Below are positions 21,101-32,099 of a stretch of 64,000 nt of DNA, in pieces. The notes under the pieces were generated by a model. That model was given only the letters and a program-made list of their open reading frames with translations, was not told where the DNA came from and did no database searches. The position numbers and the translations under genes were made by a program. This stretch comes from Parelaphostrongylus tenuis. Lineage: Eukaryota > Nematoda > Chromadorea > Rhabditida > Metastrongylidae. The first letter of the stretch is position 1; every line of letters begins with the position of its first letter. Location of the stretch: contig JAHQIW010006188.1 in the NCBI GenBank assembly GCA_019055375.1, positions 62,001 to 126,000 on the forward strand, read 5' to 3'.

Positions 21101-24100
21101 CTTCCACTTGAGAAAGGCAAGGGAACGCGAGCAGATCTCACAGAATGTAACTGCTGTCCGCACTATTTCAAATACAAAAAGAGACTTCTTTGGACAACTA
21201 AGTGCTCTTCCTACTAAAAAGAAGTTTATAGAAATTTTTTCGGTGATATTGAATACTTTATGGCGACAAGGTTCCCCTGAATTCAAATGCCACTATAAAA
21301 GGCCCAAAAAATCCCTGTAAGGTTGAAAAAAATGAACTGGACTGCAAAACGTTATTTTTTCCGTTAGCGGAACGTACTAAAAGTCTATTTACAGAGCAAA
21401 TTCACCGGAAAAATCAGCATCTCTCAAAATAACGAATAGCTACACAAAACATAGATTAAAAAGAAATAAGCAAATGCTATATGACAAGTGGAAGTGATTC
21501 CTTTCAAAAGCATGTGGTTCTATCGTTGAAACACAAAATAACATTTGGTGGGTGGACGTTTTCCATATTGAAATACCTTTTGTGGAAATTCCTCCTACGA
21601 TATTCATCATTTAATGCTAATAATGTGCCCTCAGGACTGCAAATTATCATATAAATTCCTATTTCCATGGAAGCGCGTAATAGAACAACTCCGTCGCTCG
21701 CGCGGCGCACGCTCTCTACTCAGAAACGGTGCAAGTGGCTGTCAACTGGGTAACCCTTTGAGAACCATACGGTACGTTTGGTATCGTGCCGCGCGATGTC
21801 AAATCTCACTCAACTACGGTGATGGCGGCGGCGCGCTCCGTGGGAAAGGTGACGCATCTCATGGGAAAACAAACGCAGACAACGTGGATGTCATGGCAGA
21901 TTTCCACAAGACATGCACTTAGAGGTACCTGCTAGCGTATCTGAAGACCTTTGACACGATGGATGCTAGGAGACGAATACGAGTTCTAAGGAAACATTAT
22001 CATCATAAAATGATGAATTTTCATTGAGAAAGCATCTAGAAAGATAATTTTAGTAATATTAACATCTATTGCTTCCATATTATATCTATAAATCTCATGT
22101 TTTAGAGAGAAAACTACGTCGCCATGAAATGAACCATGTTTCCAGCTGGTAATAATATTTCATGTTTTTTATCAATGTTCTTGTAGTCATGCAATAGTTT
22201 GAGAAATGCCGATTTTCATACTAAGATTGTCTGAATAGACCTTTACACTACGATTTACTTGAAGAAAAGGTTAAGGTTTGTTTCCGAAGTGCTTTCTCTT
22301 TTATCCACTGCAATTTTTTGATATTTGATTTAATTAAAATCCGATTATGAGGATACCTCATCACTGCGAAAACATAGATTGTAGTCAGACTCTCATGACG
22401 TATTTCTAGTAAAAATAACGCTCATTAACTTAGTTTTCAATGAGAACGAGCATGTGGCGCAGTGCCTAGGTGCTCTGCATTGCACACATGGTTTATGCTT
22501 CAATTCAACGCTCGTGGTTAACCAAGCCATCTATTCTTCACGGTTTGTAAAACAGACCAGGGAGTCTCTCATGTACTAATAGGCCTTCCACAGCCACCTA
22601 CACGTGGTCTCCCTAGAGGTATTCGTAGAGGTGAGAACTGGATGAGATACAGAAATCATCCAAGATCAAAGTGAAGTAAAAGGACTAAGTAAGCTCGTGA
22701 AGTGATAACGATTGCAGTGATGAATAATGTTCATCGCTGAAATTGATTGGAAATTCTCGACGATAGACGATAAAGTGACAAGTGTAATCTGCATAGTCAT
22801 TTTTACCAAGCAAGCCTCATTTAGTATTTGTTTTCGCATAATCTTGCTATTTTCTTTGACTTGCATCCTTTGGTTACTTACCAGGAGATAGTTGTACAAA
22901 CCCAAGGCGTACTCCCTTGTGCCTTTTTCTCACTCTCAGTATTCTCACAGTCTCAGTTGCACATCAAACGATTGTTCCCGTGATTGCTTTAGTTACTCTA
23001 ATGCAAAGTATGACCGCGCTTGACGTACATCACTGGTCCAGTACTTTTTCCTACACAAAAAGTAAAATCTCAAGTGGGCTTTGAGAAAAACATGCATATT
23101 GCAGTCTACAAATCTAATCTAATCTAAGAAAGTCAAACAGCGATAAGAATGAGCCATGGTGGTGCGTCTATTACCATCCTTTGCATCTCATTTCCTATAA
23201 AAAATTCAACCGGAACAATTCCCCAGCCAAATTTTAGGGCTTCGTGTAAGACTGGAAAATGGAAAGCATTGGTGATCATCTTCTCAATTTATTCTCCATA
23301 TAGTTCTATAAAATTACTGGAAGTTTTGTTTCATGTGCAAAATAACAACAAAAGCATCAACAACCAATCTTAAAACTACAGACCACCACCATCCACGATT
23401 TTCTGCCATTTTTCTGCAACTTTCCGGATGTGTTCAAAGTACCACTCCAGTTACTTCGAATCGAAAAACTCTTGTTATGCTTCTTCAACTTTATCGAATG
23501 ATTCATCGATAGCCATTGAAATAATGTTGCATTGAACGAAAGAAGTCAAAATCGGATGGAGCAACGCCTGAACTGTAGGCGGGATGCAGAAGAACTTCAA
23601 AGCCATTCAACTTTTCAAACATGACGTTGATTTTCATGACTGTATGAGGCATAAAGAAGCGCGTCTTCAAAATCAAAATTGCCTTCTTGAATCGCTCAAG
23701 CCATTTGCCTACAGTCAATTTTGTTGTCGCACCAGTACTTTTACTCTAATTAATCAATTAATCACGACTGCTTCAAAAACCGTTAGACCTTAGTAATGGC
23801 GGACCAACACAGCGAATTTATACTGCTAAATAGGCATCTCGAAGAAGAAATTAACAAACTGCATGACTATGTACAAAATTACTAATAAAAAAACGACATA
23901 GAGATGTCAAAAAAAATGAAGTTGTTGAGAATTTCCTAGAAACTCTTGCTCAACTTAATATATTAAAAACACGCTCTTGTCAGTGTTGTTTCAGTTTCCT
24001 CTCTGTAAAGTGAACCTTTTTGAAGTGCTAATGTATCTTGCCTAGAATGTTTTGCTCTAAGCCAGGCTTCAGTTCATCCTTTTCGAGAAATGTCTTGGTG

Positions 24101-25791
24101 GCAAATATGATTCTATCGAACCCTCGCTTGAAGAACAGAAATTGGGAACATGTTCTAAGCTTATCGACAAGCAGTTGATAGTTTTGAATCGGGTCTATCT
24201 TATTCTGCCCTTCAGCTTCAGAAAAAGGTTGCTGCAAACAGAATTATTGCAATACAATTCTTATTCCCCCCCTTTCTCGTGCCTCAAAGTTTGCGATCCT
24301 CTGTTTGCTATAATTGGCCTCTTACAATGTAGTCTGCAGTCTTCACAAGAAAATTAGTGTGGATAAGGAAAACGGAAGTCTCGTTTCTTTTTCCTAATTT
24401 TCTTTTACATAAGTGAATATTTTGCACAAATTCTTCCTATTTCCTATGGCCAACCTTAATAGTTTGAGCCGCAAATATTAGCAAACCGTCAAGTGTTCTG
24501 AATTAATTGAGATTTCTCCTCGCAAACTTCTAACGTTTGTGGAAGTTGTGCTAGGCCTTGTCATTTTTATTGCGATGACTTTGTACGAAATTGAAAAACA
24601 AAACCGTTGGCAAAGAATTCAGTCCTCGTTTTGAAAAGAAAATACAGTATTTTATACTTCAAGTCATTTCAATGTATTTTTTACTGAGGTGTCCCATAAT
24701 ATCTTCCACTCTATTGTTTTATCAGTTCATTTTGACTTCAAACTGAGTTATTGCCAAAAAGTTGTGACATGTCAGAGAATGTCCCAGAAGTTTGAACAGA
24801 CACTAAAATGCGGCCATATCACCATTGCTTGCCATTTATATGCAAATGACTACCGCAAGGTGATGTTTCAATGGGCACCTCACGCACTGACCGACTACCT
24901 CACATTGCAGAGTCAGTCAGCTCACCATATTTTGGAGAAACTGGGATAAATCATGGTGTATGACCATGTATTCCTAATACTGCTTTATCGCAATGTAATC
25001 TTCCGCGCCTTGGAGCAGCTTCTGCTGAGGAATAAATTTGAAGGCTACAACCAGCTTAAAACTAGCTTCACCGACTTTATTGATTGCCAGCGTTATTCCT
25101 TTTAGGAGGAAGGCAATCAGCTTTTGTTAGGCAATGGTTTCATATCATCAATTATGATGGGAATTATCATATTGATCAATTGATTGCTTTCAAATAAATG
25201 AAAATTTACAAACTTGTCGAAGCGCGGAAGAGATAATGGGACAATCCTTGAAATGGGAAAATCACAGAAATTGTGATATAAACTAATTTTCGCATTTTGT
25301 AGATTTTTTGATAAGGATAACTATTTACAAAAGATTTAAATTGCAGTCCCAGGGGAGATGGATAAACTGCCACACTGTATCATCTTCAGCAACACTATCA
25401 CTGCCTTATGCACTGGAGTGCCTGATCTTGCTCAACCAAATAATATGTGCGATCTAAGCAATAATCAGAACATCGTGACTGTTCCCTCCGAGCACTTGTC
25501 AATCTCGGGAGCTTTAACGGTTTGGACAGTCCCTCTTTCTTTGATTCGTTTCTGCCTCGAAAGGAAAATTCTTTGCAGACCACAAATATCGTCATGGCGA
25601 ATTGGTCAAGAGATATATGGCAAAATGTCGTGAGCAGAGCGGTTCGAATGTTGGCATTGGGTCCGTTCGGATCGCACTTCTTCTCAGCATCTGCAACTGT
25701 CAGCCTAAAACGCGAAAGAAGATGTGAAATATTATTAGTAATCCATGTGATCAGTTGGTTTTTGTCTACTCAAACTTTACGAAGTTCCTAA
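12180..25791 (+). CDS. Secreted nematode-type protein of unknown function, five-exon gene model
   Basis: Model: exons 12180-12267, 12510-12658, 13233-13383, 25347-25519 and 25579-25791. All introns are GT-AG, all phases match, and the sum is 258 codons with the stop. Residues 1 to about 21 form a signal peptide (hydrophobic LAILVITVTAVF), and mature C22 follows. Exon 2 reads ASTRNFTVTGFTLPVNM, exon 3 VLDTLERQGHSAGLPDAL with EALECKKATV, exon 4 PHCIIFSNTITALC, and exon 5 NWSRDIWQNVVSRAVRML. Possible N-glycosylation sites are N34 and N195. I know similar sequences only as uncharacterised nematode proteins and give no function. Pseudogene copies at 45675-45824, 39440-39775 and 50365-50690 support the exons. 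Intron 3 would be 11,963 nt and full of transposons. The alternative is that exons 1-3 and 4-5 belong to two related genes. Confidence 0.6.
14331..14370. repeat. Poly-C tract
   Basis: A 26-base uninterrupted C run lies at 14337-14362, flanked by short C runs broken by one G and one T. It lies in intron 3 of the secreted-protein gene. It is a likely slippage or assembly weak point. Confidence 0.9.
14725..15024 (+). mobile_element. tRNA-derived SINE, full copy with target-site duplication
   Basis: The 5' part is tRNA-like: A-box TGGCGCAGTGGTTAGAGG at 14734 and B-box GGTTCGATCTC at 14779. A ~220-nt body follows (ACCAAGCCATCCATCC, GGGAGGATAAGCAGCACTGA, GAAGTCGAATGCATGGCGC), with a TTATCCTT-type tail. 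It is flanked by direct repeats CCTTTTATATATATACGCTG (14705-14724) and CCTTTTATATATACGCTG (15025-15042), which look like the target-site duplication. Transcription would be by pol III from the internal promoter, with mobilisation by a LINE partner, possibly RTE. It lies in intron 3 of the secreted-protein gene. Confidence 0.85.
15045..16045. other. Intronic, nothing recognised
   Basis: No repeat match inside the window and no supported frame. Part of intron 3 in the five-exon model. Confidence 0.5.
16052..16140 (-). mobile_element. End of hammerhead repeat, subfamily 2
   Basis: The stretch from GAGCCAACATGTCATGTGG to GTCTCGTCAG matches 62380-62462 in reverse orientation. The two copies share the ribozyme region and the flank, so they are the same kind of element end, consistent with a Penelope pLTR. 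Confidence 0.6.
16098..16140 (-). ncRNA. Hammerhead ribozyme, subfamily 2, slightly decayed
   Basis: Minus strand: stem I GCACGG, core CTGACGA, stem II GAC...GCC with one mismatch, GAAACACGTGTA with the self-complementary ACACGTGT stem III, then TCGGGT. Core bases are all present. Stem I has one mismatch and two G-U pairs. Compare the better copy at 62374-62416. Confidence 0.6.
16507..16553 (-). ncRNA. Hammerhead ribozyme with core mutation
   Basis: Minus strand: stem I strand CCATATA, core CGGATGA (U4 replaced by G), perfect stem II GGAG/CTCC over GGCGAGAT, GAAACACGCGTA, then TATGG. Stem I can pair in two registers. The U4 change should abolish cleavage. Otherwise the layout equals 5808-5856. 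Confidence 0.55.
16780..16822 (+). ncRNA. Hammerhead ribozyme remnant in the mirrored unit
   Basis: Core CTGACGA at 16780-16786, then stem II GGAG...CTTC (one G-U pair), then AAACACGCAAATATGG where GAAACACGCGTATATGG is expected. Loss of G12 and of the GTA site makes it inactive. It is the inverted partner of the motif around 16277. Confidence 0.5.
17430..18270 (+). pseudogene. Penelope-like element reverse transcriptase remnant
   Basis: The plus strand reads GITQG, then PLLHYQYVDVCFIICSTKED (RT motif with YVDD changed to YVDV), KCYEVLDE, NWFPSLNI, TKWHC, then a REEMSH-like segment and GYKI. Further on comes a degraded basic segment that in intact elements links the RT to the GIY-YIG endonuclease. 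The spacing fits the thumb region of Penelope-like RTs. Several frameshifts and stops are present, and no GIY-YIG motif is readable. Hammerhead-bearing repeats lie just upstream, as expected for a pLTR. The element is dead. Confidence 0.6.
18393..19575 (-). pseudogene. 5'-truncated RTE retrotransposon copy, minus strand
   Basis: Reading from 19566 downwards: LCLTFIDSKKVFDSVETE (RT motif with the first catalytic Asp kept), ALDNQSVPT, then broken frames to the C-terminal part (RFKDAILHDRLSKIR, NESLDRSGF) and the end QGSTRRQ at 18393. The end matches the plus-strand copy (CGACAGGTGATAAAGG versus GGCAGGTGATACAGG). YADD and the middle are corrupted by frameshifts. 5' truncation is typical of incomplete target-primed reverse transcription. 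Compare the long frame at 51999-54125, which covers the part missing here. Confidence 0.75.
19598..21075 (+). pseudogene. 5'-truncated RTE retrotransposon copy, plus strand, split by a SINE
   Basis: Begins in the RT domain (LLSAVCKLLIRLMLNRVDKT, METEAIIESLDSQGVPT) and breaks off near 20000 at a SINE insertion. It resumes at 20294 with MGVKIEGRQKKINFAS, where a shifted TGATGATATC preserves the DD of the YADD box. It continues through RQRSKARDAV and DDNRK-like C-terminal segments to the end GACGATCAACGGGACGACAG and a GGTGATAAAGGTGATC tail. In-frame stops and frameshifts are frequent. Its 5' end lies only ~22 nt from the 5' end of the minus copy, so the two are head to head. Confidence 0.75.
20000..20292 (-). 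mobile_element. tRNA-derived SINE inserted into the RTE copy
   Basis: Reverse complement of the 14725-15024 family: CGCATGTGGCGCAGTGGTTAG near 20275, B-box region GGTTCGCTCTC, CACCAAGCCATCCATCC, and the tail GAGAGCTTTGTCCTTTTTTTT. A 16-nt piece of the body is missing (around 20106). GACAATA on both sides (19993 and 20286) may be a short target-site duplication. Because it interrupts the RTE frame, it is younger than that copy. Confidence 0.8.
21076..22445. other. Intronic, nothing recognised
   Basis: 21690-21960 is more GC-rich (CGCGCGGCGCACGC, GGCGGCGGCGCGCTCC) than its surroundings and carries a 100-codon frame without motifs. The rest is AT-rich with no repeat match. Confidence 0.4.
22446..22570 (+). 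mobile_element. tRNA-derived SINE, decayed 5' part
   Basis: GAGCATGTGGCGCAGTGCCTAG, a damaged B-box (GCTTCAATTCAAC) and CTCGTGGTTAACCAAGCCATC match the head and first body part of the SINE family. The 3' half is not recognisable. Confidence 0.6.
22571..23389. other. Intronic, nothing recognised
   Basis: No supported frame or repeat apart from a short AATCT repeat near 23110. Confidence 0.5.
23390..23790 (-). pseudogene. Internally deleted mariner transposase
   Basis: Minus strand: TVGKWLERFKK (N-terminal HTH region) runs almost directly into VLLHPAYSSGVAPSDFDFFR (C-terminal catalytic block; the D of PSDF is the third acidic residue). It then continues with MQHYFNGYR and a degraded tail near 23400. 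About 200 residues between the HTH and the last catalytic motif are missing. Such deletion derivatives are typical of non-autonomous mariners. Confidence 0.7.
23791..24779. other. Intronic, nothing recognised
   Basis: A 69-codon minus-strand frame (24028-24237) could be more mariner debris, but I see no diagnostic motif. Confidence 0.4.
24780..25215 (+). pseudogene. Mariner transposase C-terminal fragment
   Basis: Plus strand: AHHILEKLG (remnant of the RPH...KL block), VIFRALEQLL, KFEGYNQLKTSFTDFI, SF-EEG, GNGFISS and a GII-LID end. It aligns with 2785-3065. Stops interrupt it. It lies just before exon 4 of the secreted-protein gene. Confidence 0.55.
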
Positions 25792-25877
25792 ATCATCAAA
25801 CAGCAAATGAACAGTTTATGTAAAAAAAAAGTCATCTTAATAGTATGGCGAATGAAATGTGACACTTTCATTGGTCG

Positions 25878-25883
25878 AATAAA
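25878..25883 (+). terminator. Candidate polyadenylation signal AATAAA
   Basis: AATAAA lies 87 nt after the stop codon of the secreted-protein gene, in an A-rich context. This is a usual distance for a nematode 3' end. AATAAA is common in AT-rich DNA, so this is only suggestive. Confidence 0.35.
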
Positions 25884-27560
25884 AAAATTCAAGAAATCTG
25901 AAAAAGTCTTACATTTACAAATAAAAAGAATGGTTGTATCCATACAAATTCTCGTCGAAAATTCAAAAGGATAACCTGATCACATAATGTCGAGAATTTA
26001 CTATGCCTTTCTACGGATTTTCTTCCATTTTTGAATTTTATATTCTTTATTATCCCTATGTACTTGTCCTCGACAATTATTGTCATGGAGGCAAGCCAAC
26101 TTTTTAACGTATCGAAAATTTCAGTGTAAATGACTTGACATAAACAGATCTATTTTTTGTGATGTGCAAAAGAACGCTGGTTTCAGACAGTGAATTCGAG
26201 ATTTCTCACTAATCTAAAGGAACCATCACTCTCAAACTATTTTTATAATACAATGAGTGAAGGATCAGTGAGGAAAACCTTTTTCATAATTTTCTATTGA
26301 AGACTTCGATGCGCTATTGATATGGGCCAGCTCAAACGTCTACATAATAGGAAGGCATGAACAGGGGATCAAAACGAGAATAAATCTTATATACTATATA
26401 TATCATAAATATATATATATAATAATTATATCAAGGTGTATGCGCGCAAGAGTTAATATCCAAAACACCCACAATGATTGCGTGGCTTTGGTTAACGCGC
26501 TGTGAGTAAAGAGCCGCACTGCTATGATTTTCGTTGTTGTATCATGAAGTATTATTCTCGCGCTGTTTTGATATCAGATTCGGTTTTTGATTCACCCTTC
26601 TTCGCCTCCATACTATTGCATTTGCTCATTATAGTCGATCAAAAATGAATGGGCTTTTCTATCAGATGGTACTTCAACCACGTCAAGAATAATCTACACA
26701 CACTGCTAGCAGAGTGGTTGAACGCTGTCTTTCACTTTACAATTGACCCGCACCGAAATCTAGTTGAAATTGAATGTATTGACATTGTAAAACAGATGAT
26801 CAGATCATGTATTAAAGGAGTCAGTAAGAATGGACCTTGGAAACACTGATGTGGACAGCAAAAGACTTCTTGAATTGCCACCTAAAAGTGGGTGGATGCG
26901 GTGGCTACTATTATTCATCAAAATTTGCTCATGAAAGCCAATTTAAGTTTATGAAATCGACCTAACAAAGGTCACTTTTGAAGGATGCCACATTATGGTT
27001 AAGGATCTAGCAAGAGAAGCGAATGAGCAGAGTGTTAGGAGTCGCTTATCACAGGTGTCCTAGTAAGTTCAATATTATGTGAAAAAGTACGGCTGATCAA
27101 AATGTTCTAATTATGTGACTTGACTTCACATTTATGATATAGTGCAAGTTCAAACAACTCCTGCTTCACTTATGAGAAGTGTGAGGTACTATGCCCTCGC
27201 TGTTCTCAGTTTCCAATGAGTGCAAGGCTTTAGCTCTACCCCCGCTGAGCCAACCAAGGATCAGCCAATCCTTTTCTAAGCCATGTAAGCTGATGACTGT
27301 TTATAATGAAGACCTGGACACGTTCCACCGTGACCATAACAAGATACTCGAGAATATTAATTCGATTAGCATCTAACAACATTCGTGAAGTGAACGAAGC
27401 AAGTCCCAAATAACATTTCGAGCCACAAACAAATTTGTTCATTGTCGTAGAAGATGTATGAATAGGATGTGTTGAGAAGTCAAAGTTGTTAACATGCACA
27501 CATGATGTGAAATCTGGTTGCGTAAAAAAGGAGCTAGCACTGTTCACTCAACCTGCTTAC
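25884..27560. other. No gene seen; AT microsatellite at 26385-26432
   Basis: 26385-26432 is an imperfect TA/ATAA repeat. Small frames at 25889-26086 minus and 26649-26849 plus have no recognisable features. Confidence 0.5.
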
Positions 27561-28130
27561 ATTGATCCTTAGAAAGGTTTTAGAAACAGTCGAGTCAATG
27601 GCTCAGGCAACAAATCAATTCGGCGCTCGAAAAACTCATTATTCTTCAATTTAAACCAAGCAGTCAATTCTTGGCTCAAGTGATTGATGTCTCGAAACTT
27701 CTTTTGTCCAGCCAGTGCTTCAATGATCTGAAAAGATGGAAATTGGACGAGACAGATCTGGCGAATACGGCGAATGATCCAAGTGCTCCCAGTCCAAACC
27801 AGTCAACTTATTTTCCTTGGCAACGTTTGGCTTTGTATGTCTTGAAGCAAAATGACTTGGCGACGGCGTTGACGTGGAATTACTCAAATGCAACGGTCCA
27901 GTTGCTGACAATATCGCTCAGCGTTGATTGTCTGACCGGCTTGCAACAAGTCCCAATTAATCGGCCCACTTCGGTCCCAGAAAATGATCAACATTGCTTT
28001 TGGCGCAAATCGATTTGGCCTCGATGTTGATGTTCCTTGCTGACCTGATGAGAAGCACTGATTTGGACGATTTGTTGTTGGAGTGTTGGCAGAACTGCTT
28101 CGAGGCAGACGGCGAATACTTTCATTAATG
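27561..28130 (-). pseudogene. Broken mariner transposase, C-terminal half
   Basis: Joining frames by eye on the minus strand gives WDRSGPINWDLLQAGQTINA, ERYCQQLDR, a QDNARPH-like segment damaged to QDIQSQ, then VAKENKLTGLDWEHLDHSPY and SPDLS. This is the usual order of a SETMAR-type mariner. The last acidic residue region (PSDFHLF) is broken to RPISIF. At least three frameshifts are present. Confidence 0.7.
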
Positions 28131-31069
28131 TTATCTGATACTTTCGATTACTTGGAAAAACAGATTTTTTTGAATTATTGGATAAAGTTCGTAAACATGG
28201 TCGGAGACCTAATAGCAATGTTCAATGTTCAGCAATGATCCATCATCAAGTATCATTCTCGGGAGGATAGTGAGAGATTAATTTCTCAAAAAGATGGAGG
28301 ACTCTACGTCTTTCTAGTGTTGCTAGTAAAGTAATGAAAGCCCTCCATTTTAGAGGACAATCTACTGTACTGCCACAGCGGTGAGTCAGAAACTCTGACA
28401 TAACAGCTTACAAATTTCTTCACTGTGTTCAGTTAAAGGAGCAAATCTACTTAACCAAACTCACGGCATCGGATGAGCTTGAAGGTCAAATACAAGAAGG
28501 TCATGTTTTCTATCTCACATCTCTGGTCAAAGTAAGTAGTTTTAGCTTCCGGGCAGTGTGAAGAGTAGGTGGAAAATTCATCTTTAGATGTAATATTTAG
28601 GTTGGAAATGAGCAAATTCCTACGAACATGTTCCATGTTCATGGATGTGAATTATACCAAATATCTATGTCGTTCCTGCATCATACTTATCTACTAAGAC
28701 TTTCACTTGAAGCCTTCGCAGGGTTAATCAATTTTTCATTCATTAAATATACTATATACTTGTACTGTATTGTCACACAACCTAAATTGTAGCTATCGTT
28801 TAATTAAGGCTGAAAAAAAACTGGTCAATACTGTTTTCTTTTGGTGCAGATCACACCTTACTGGAAACATCATCGATGGAAGGATCAACAGTACTTTGCA
28901 CTCCAATTACTCAAGAAATGTTAGCAAAATGTCTACTTAGTTGAGATCAGAAGAAAATGCTTCCGAGTTTTCCGATGACCATGTGCATTGTCCGTAATTC
29001 ATAGTAATCTTTACTTCAATATCAACGGTAAGGCGTGCTTTAATTTAGCGGTAGTAGAAAGCTGACACCTGAACGCTGCTGCTCATTCAGTTATCATAGT
29101 TTTTCCTCATTCATCAGCATCCGTCTACGTAATCAGTTAGCGACAAGAGTTCATGCCAACACACGAGACGTAATGGCCACTGTTTGTTATAGCTTTTGTT
29201 TAGCATAATTTTTTCTCTCCGAATGCAAGCTCTCCTGTGGAAAATTCCCAGTATTTCTAAAACTTGAAATTGAATCAAACTATTTCCATCTTTCTGACTC
29301 TGCAGATTCTAGTTGTTTGGATATCTCTTCTCAGTTTTTCTCTTCAAATTTTATTTGAAACTCAACAGTAATTAGCAAGCAGTTCGATCTTATTTTTGCA
29401 CATGGATTTTTTCTGTCATTGATTGAAATATCTAGAAATCACAACAACATAAAGCATTTGAATTATATACTCAATAATAATATATTATAGTTATGGCATT
29501 CCATAGTCATCAATCTTGGTTACACTCTATCCGACGACCCATTGAACTACGGTTTTTTTTCTCAAGATCACGCTCAAACTTCAAAATGCCTGATAATTAT
29601 TTTTGAGCTATGCATGTGGTCTGTGTGATTACGGGCATTTATACCGTGCAATATCGCCACCTACATGGCTCAAAAATTATCACTAGACCCATTTGTTAGT
29701 ATCGGAGGTCTCCTGCTCTCTGGCTGCTCTATGCTGATGACCGTCGCACTTCCATATCCCCATGCCATACGGAAACCTTGAAGACCCACTGAAAGGTCAA
29801 AATATTCCACTGCTGTTGATTGGTTGCTTAGGTTCGCCAGGTGTGGGCCAAACCATGTGACAATATCATAGCGGGCATCACATCCGTTCAGACTAAGTGC
29901 TATTAATGAATTTCTTTGAGAATTCGTTTTGTTTACTATTTTGTCCCTTTTTCGAGATCATTTAGGCTCATCGAGTGACTGTGGTGGTGCAAATGTCCAA
30001 AAAGTTCTTTCAAACTTATCGATTTTAGAATATATTATCTCAATCATCAGTTCAATAATTACGCTCGCTCGTCAAAATATAATGGACTCAAAGCCGCTGA
30101 GATACAGTGTTTCTTATGATCACGTAGACTTCTCAGCAGTTCTGATGATAGAGGAGTTATCACCAGCTGCCGGAAAACAGGACGCAAATGGGATTATTTC
30201 CCAAAACTACGTATATTGATAGTCATTCTGCTTTCTTTTTCACGACTTTTCTCAAAAATGAAGGTAACTGCTGAAGAATTATGTCATCCCAAATGTACCG
30301 CAATGTATTGTTTTCTGACTCCACACACACAAACGAAGAGGGGACTTAATAATAGCATTCTTCGCTGAGGAAACCGAAGCTCGTTCCTGATTATAGGTTG
30401 AACACCTTTCGTCATAATATATCTCCTAACGGTTTTTGATACTTCGTTTATCTAGGCTCTAACGGAATTGATAATTTACCAGGAATCGATTTTGTGAAGA
30501 ATGTGATTCAATCTATGAAGACCCTTGATGGAGTTATCAAATGGAGATGCGAGCTCTCCTTCCCTTCGAGAAAGATATGCTCGTAATAGTGTATTCAAAC
30601 GCGCAAATCTTTTCTGTCAAGTGGGATTCTATATAATTTCTTGCGAATGTTCTAACATTTTTTCAAGCTTTTGATGACGAAGACGACGAAAAATATGGCA
30701 GGAGTTGTATATAAGGTTGGAGAGTACGTAAGTTAGCGACTACTTTCAGTCAATTATGTCTTCAGTTGTATTAAAGGGTGATATAAAATGTGGGAGAAGA
30801 TCCAATCCAAGGCGGGTCCACAGCGTCAATGTTGTCGCACATTAACTAAGAACTGTGGGTGGTATTAGAGATGTAGATGATCGCAAAGGAAGGTGCCGTT
30901 TTGACTTCCTCTCTTAAGGCTGCTTGCAATCACGTGGCTATGCGATAGCTCGGCTTTCTTTAAGATTCCAAGGAAATAGACTTGTCCCAGCATTCTTCAA
31001 ATCAGTGAAGTAGACGAAATCCTTGAGCTTGAAAAAGGATTTGTTCTCACTGTTTTAGCATTATAATAT
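28131..31069. other. No gene seen
   Basis: AT-rich DNA. A 96-codon plus-strand frame at 29929-30219 has no family I know. 29560-29690 is listed separately. Confidence 0.5.
29560..29690. repeat. Relative of the 4955-5420 repeat, partly inverted
   Basis: CTCAAACTTCAAAATGCCTG followed by AATTATTTTTGAGC-ATGCATGTG, and at the right end CACCTACATGGCTCAAAAATTATC, so the GGCTCAAAAAT box occurs in both orientations ~50 nt apart. It shares these boxes with 5085-5130 and 5385-5420. Confidence 0.55.
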
Positions 31070-31430
31070 GATGTAATATGCGAAACATTCTAGGCCGGAG
31101 TTTAACCAGTGTCGATTATATCTCTCGGGTTGTGGACGAATAGTCGTGATGCAGGTTATCAGGGAGCAGGGTGCGAGTTCAACCCCATCATTCAATACTC
31201 TCTTAATCGATCTACAAGCTTATCTTGAGTTTTCCTGAAACTGCAAGAATTGTCCGACTAGCATTCTACTTCAATCATAGAAAAGAAGAGATCCTCAAAC
31301 AGCAGTCAGAACAAAACGAAATATTGAAGGCCTTTGTGGAAGATGGATGCGAGAAAGCGAATGGAGTTACTTGCAAGACAGTGAAATGTAATGTCGGGTT
31401 GTGCAAAAAAAAACAGCTCCTCTAACAAGC

Positions 31431-31808
31431 TATGCGAAAAGTTCGTGCCATTTTGCTTTTTTAATATATTTTTGTGTTGTGTAATTGTACGATCTTCGTT
31501 TCATCCAATCGAGCGTTTTCTTGCGAACATTTTGGTGCACAACTTGCCTATACTTGCTTTGAGATGGAGCTGTCTTGGGAACAAAATCGCTTACTGCTGA
31601 TAAACGAATGGTGTGTAGAAGAAAATGCTAGTGAAACGACGCGCAAGATTAATGATGCTTAGGGCGATGATACGGTTCGCACAAAGGCCGAATAGGAAGT
31701 GGTTTGCGATGTCAATGCTCTGATTATTCGTTTTGTCTCCTGCTCGAAAAAAAGTTTTGCAAAAATCATGTTGAAAATTCAAAAAGCACAAACTTTTTGC
31801 ACAACTCA
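31431..31808 (+). mobile_element. Mariner MITE with HTH remnant
   Basis: Ends pair as terminal inverted repeats: TATGCGAAAAGTTCGTGCC at the left, and the reverse of GGCACAAACTTTTTGCACAA-like DNA at the right. In between, 31564-31662 reads MELSWEQNRLLLINEW, CVEENASETTRKINDA and a stop. That is the N-terminal helix-turn-helix of SETMAR-type mariner transposases. The catalytic domain is absent. Confidence 0.7.
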
Positions 31809-32099
31809 TTACTTTGAAAGGCTTCTTATTTGCTTATCAATTTTCGACAACTAGCCGCTATTAACTACTCATACTCTATTTGTTTTTCAGGTCTCTCATC
31901 TTATCGTTAGTGAAAAATAGTGCACCAAAACTTTGAGGAGTGCAGATCAGCTAAGTACTAGCAGAATCCAGTTCTGAAGCTTATAACTAATCAATTTTTC
32001 CTTAAATCCTCTTTTGCAGAAGTCCTCGGCAGCATTTTTTGTAGGTCCAATTAAACAAGTAGAAGATAAGTTAGCGACGTTTTTTGAGTCAAATAAACA

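Noticed and set aside
31125..31200. Possible tRNA (GGACGAATAGTCGTGATGC ... GAGTTCAACCCC)
   Set aside because: It has a B-box-like word, and the block C counterpart at 42340-42415 is similar, but no A-box or stems are found.
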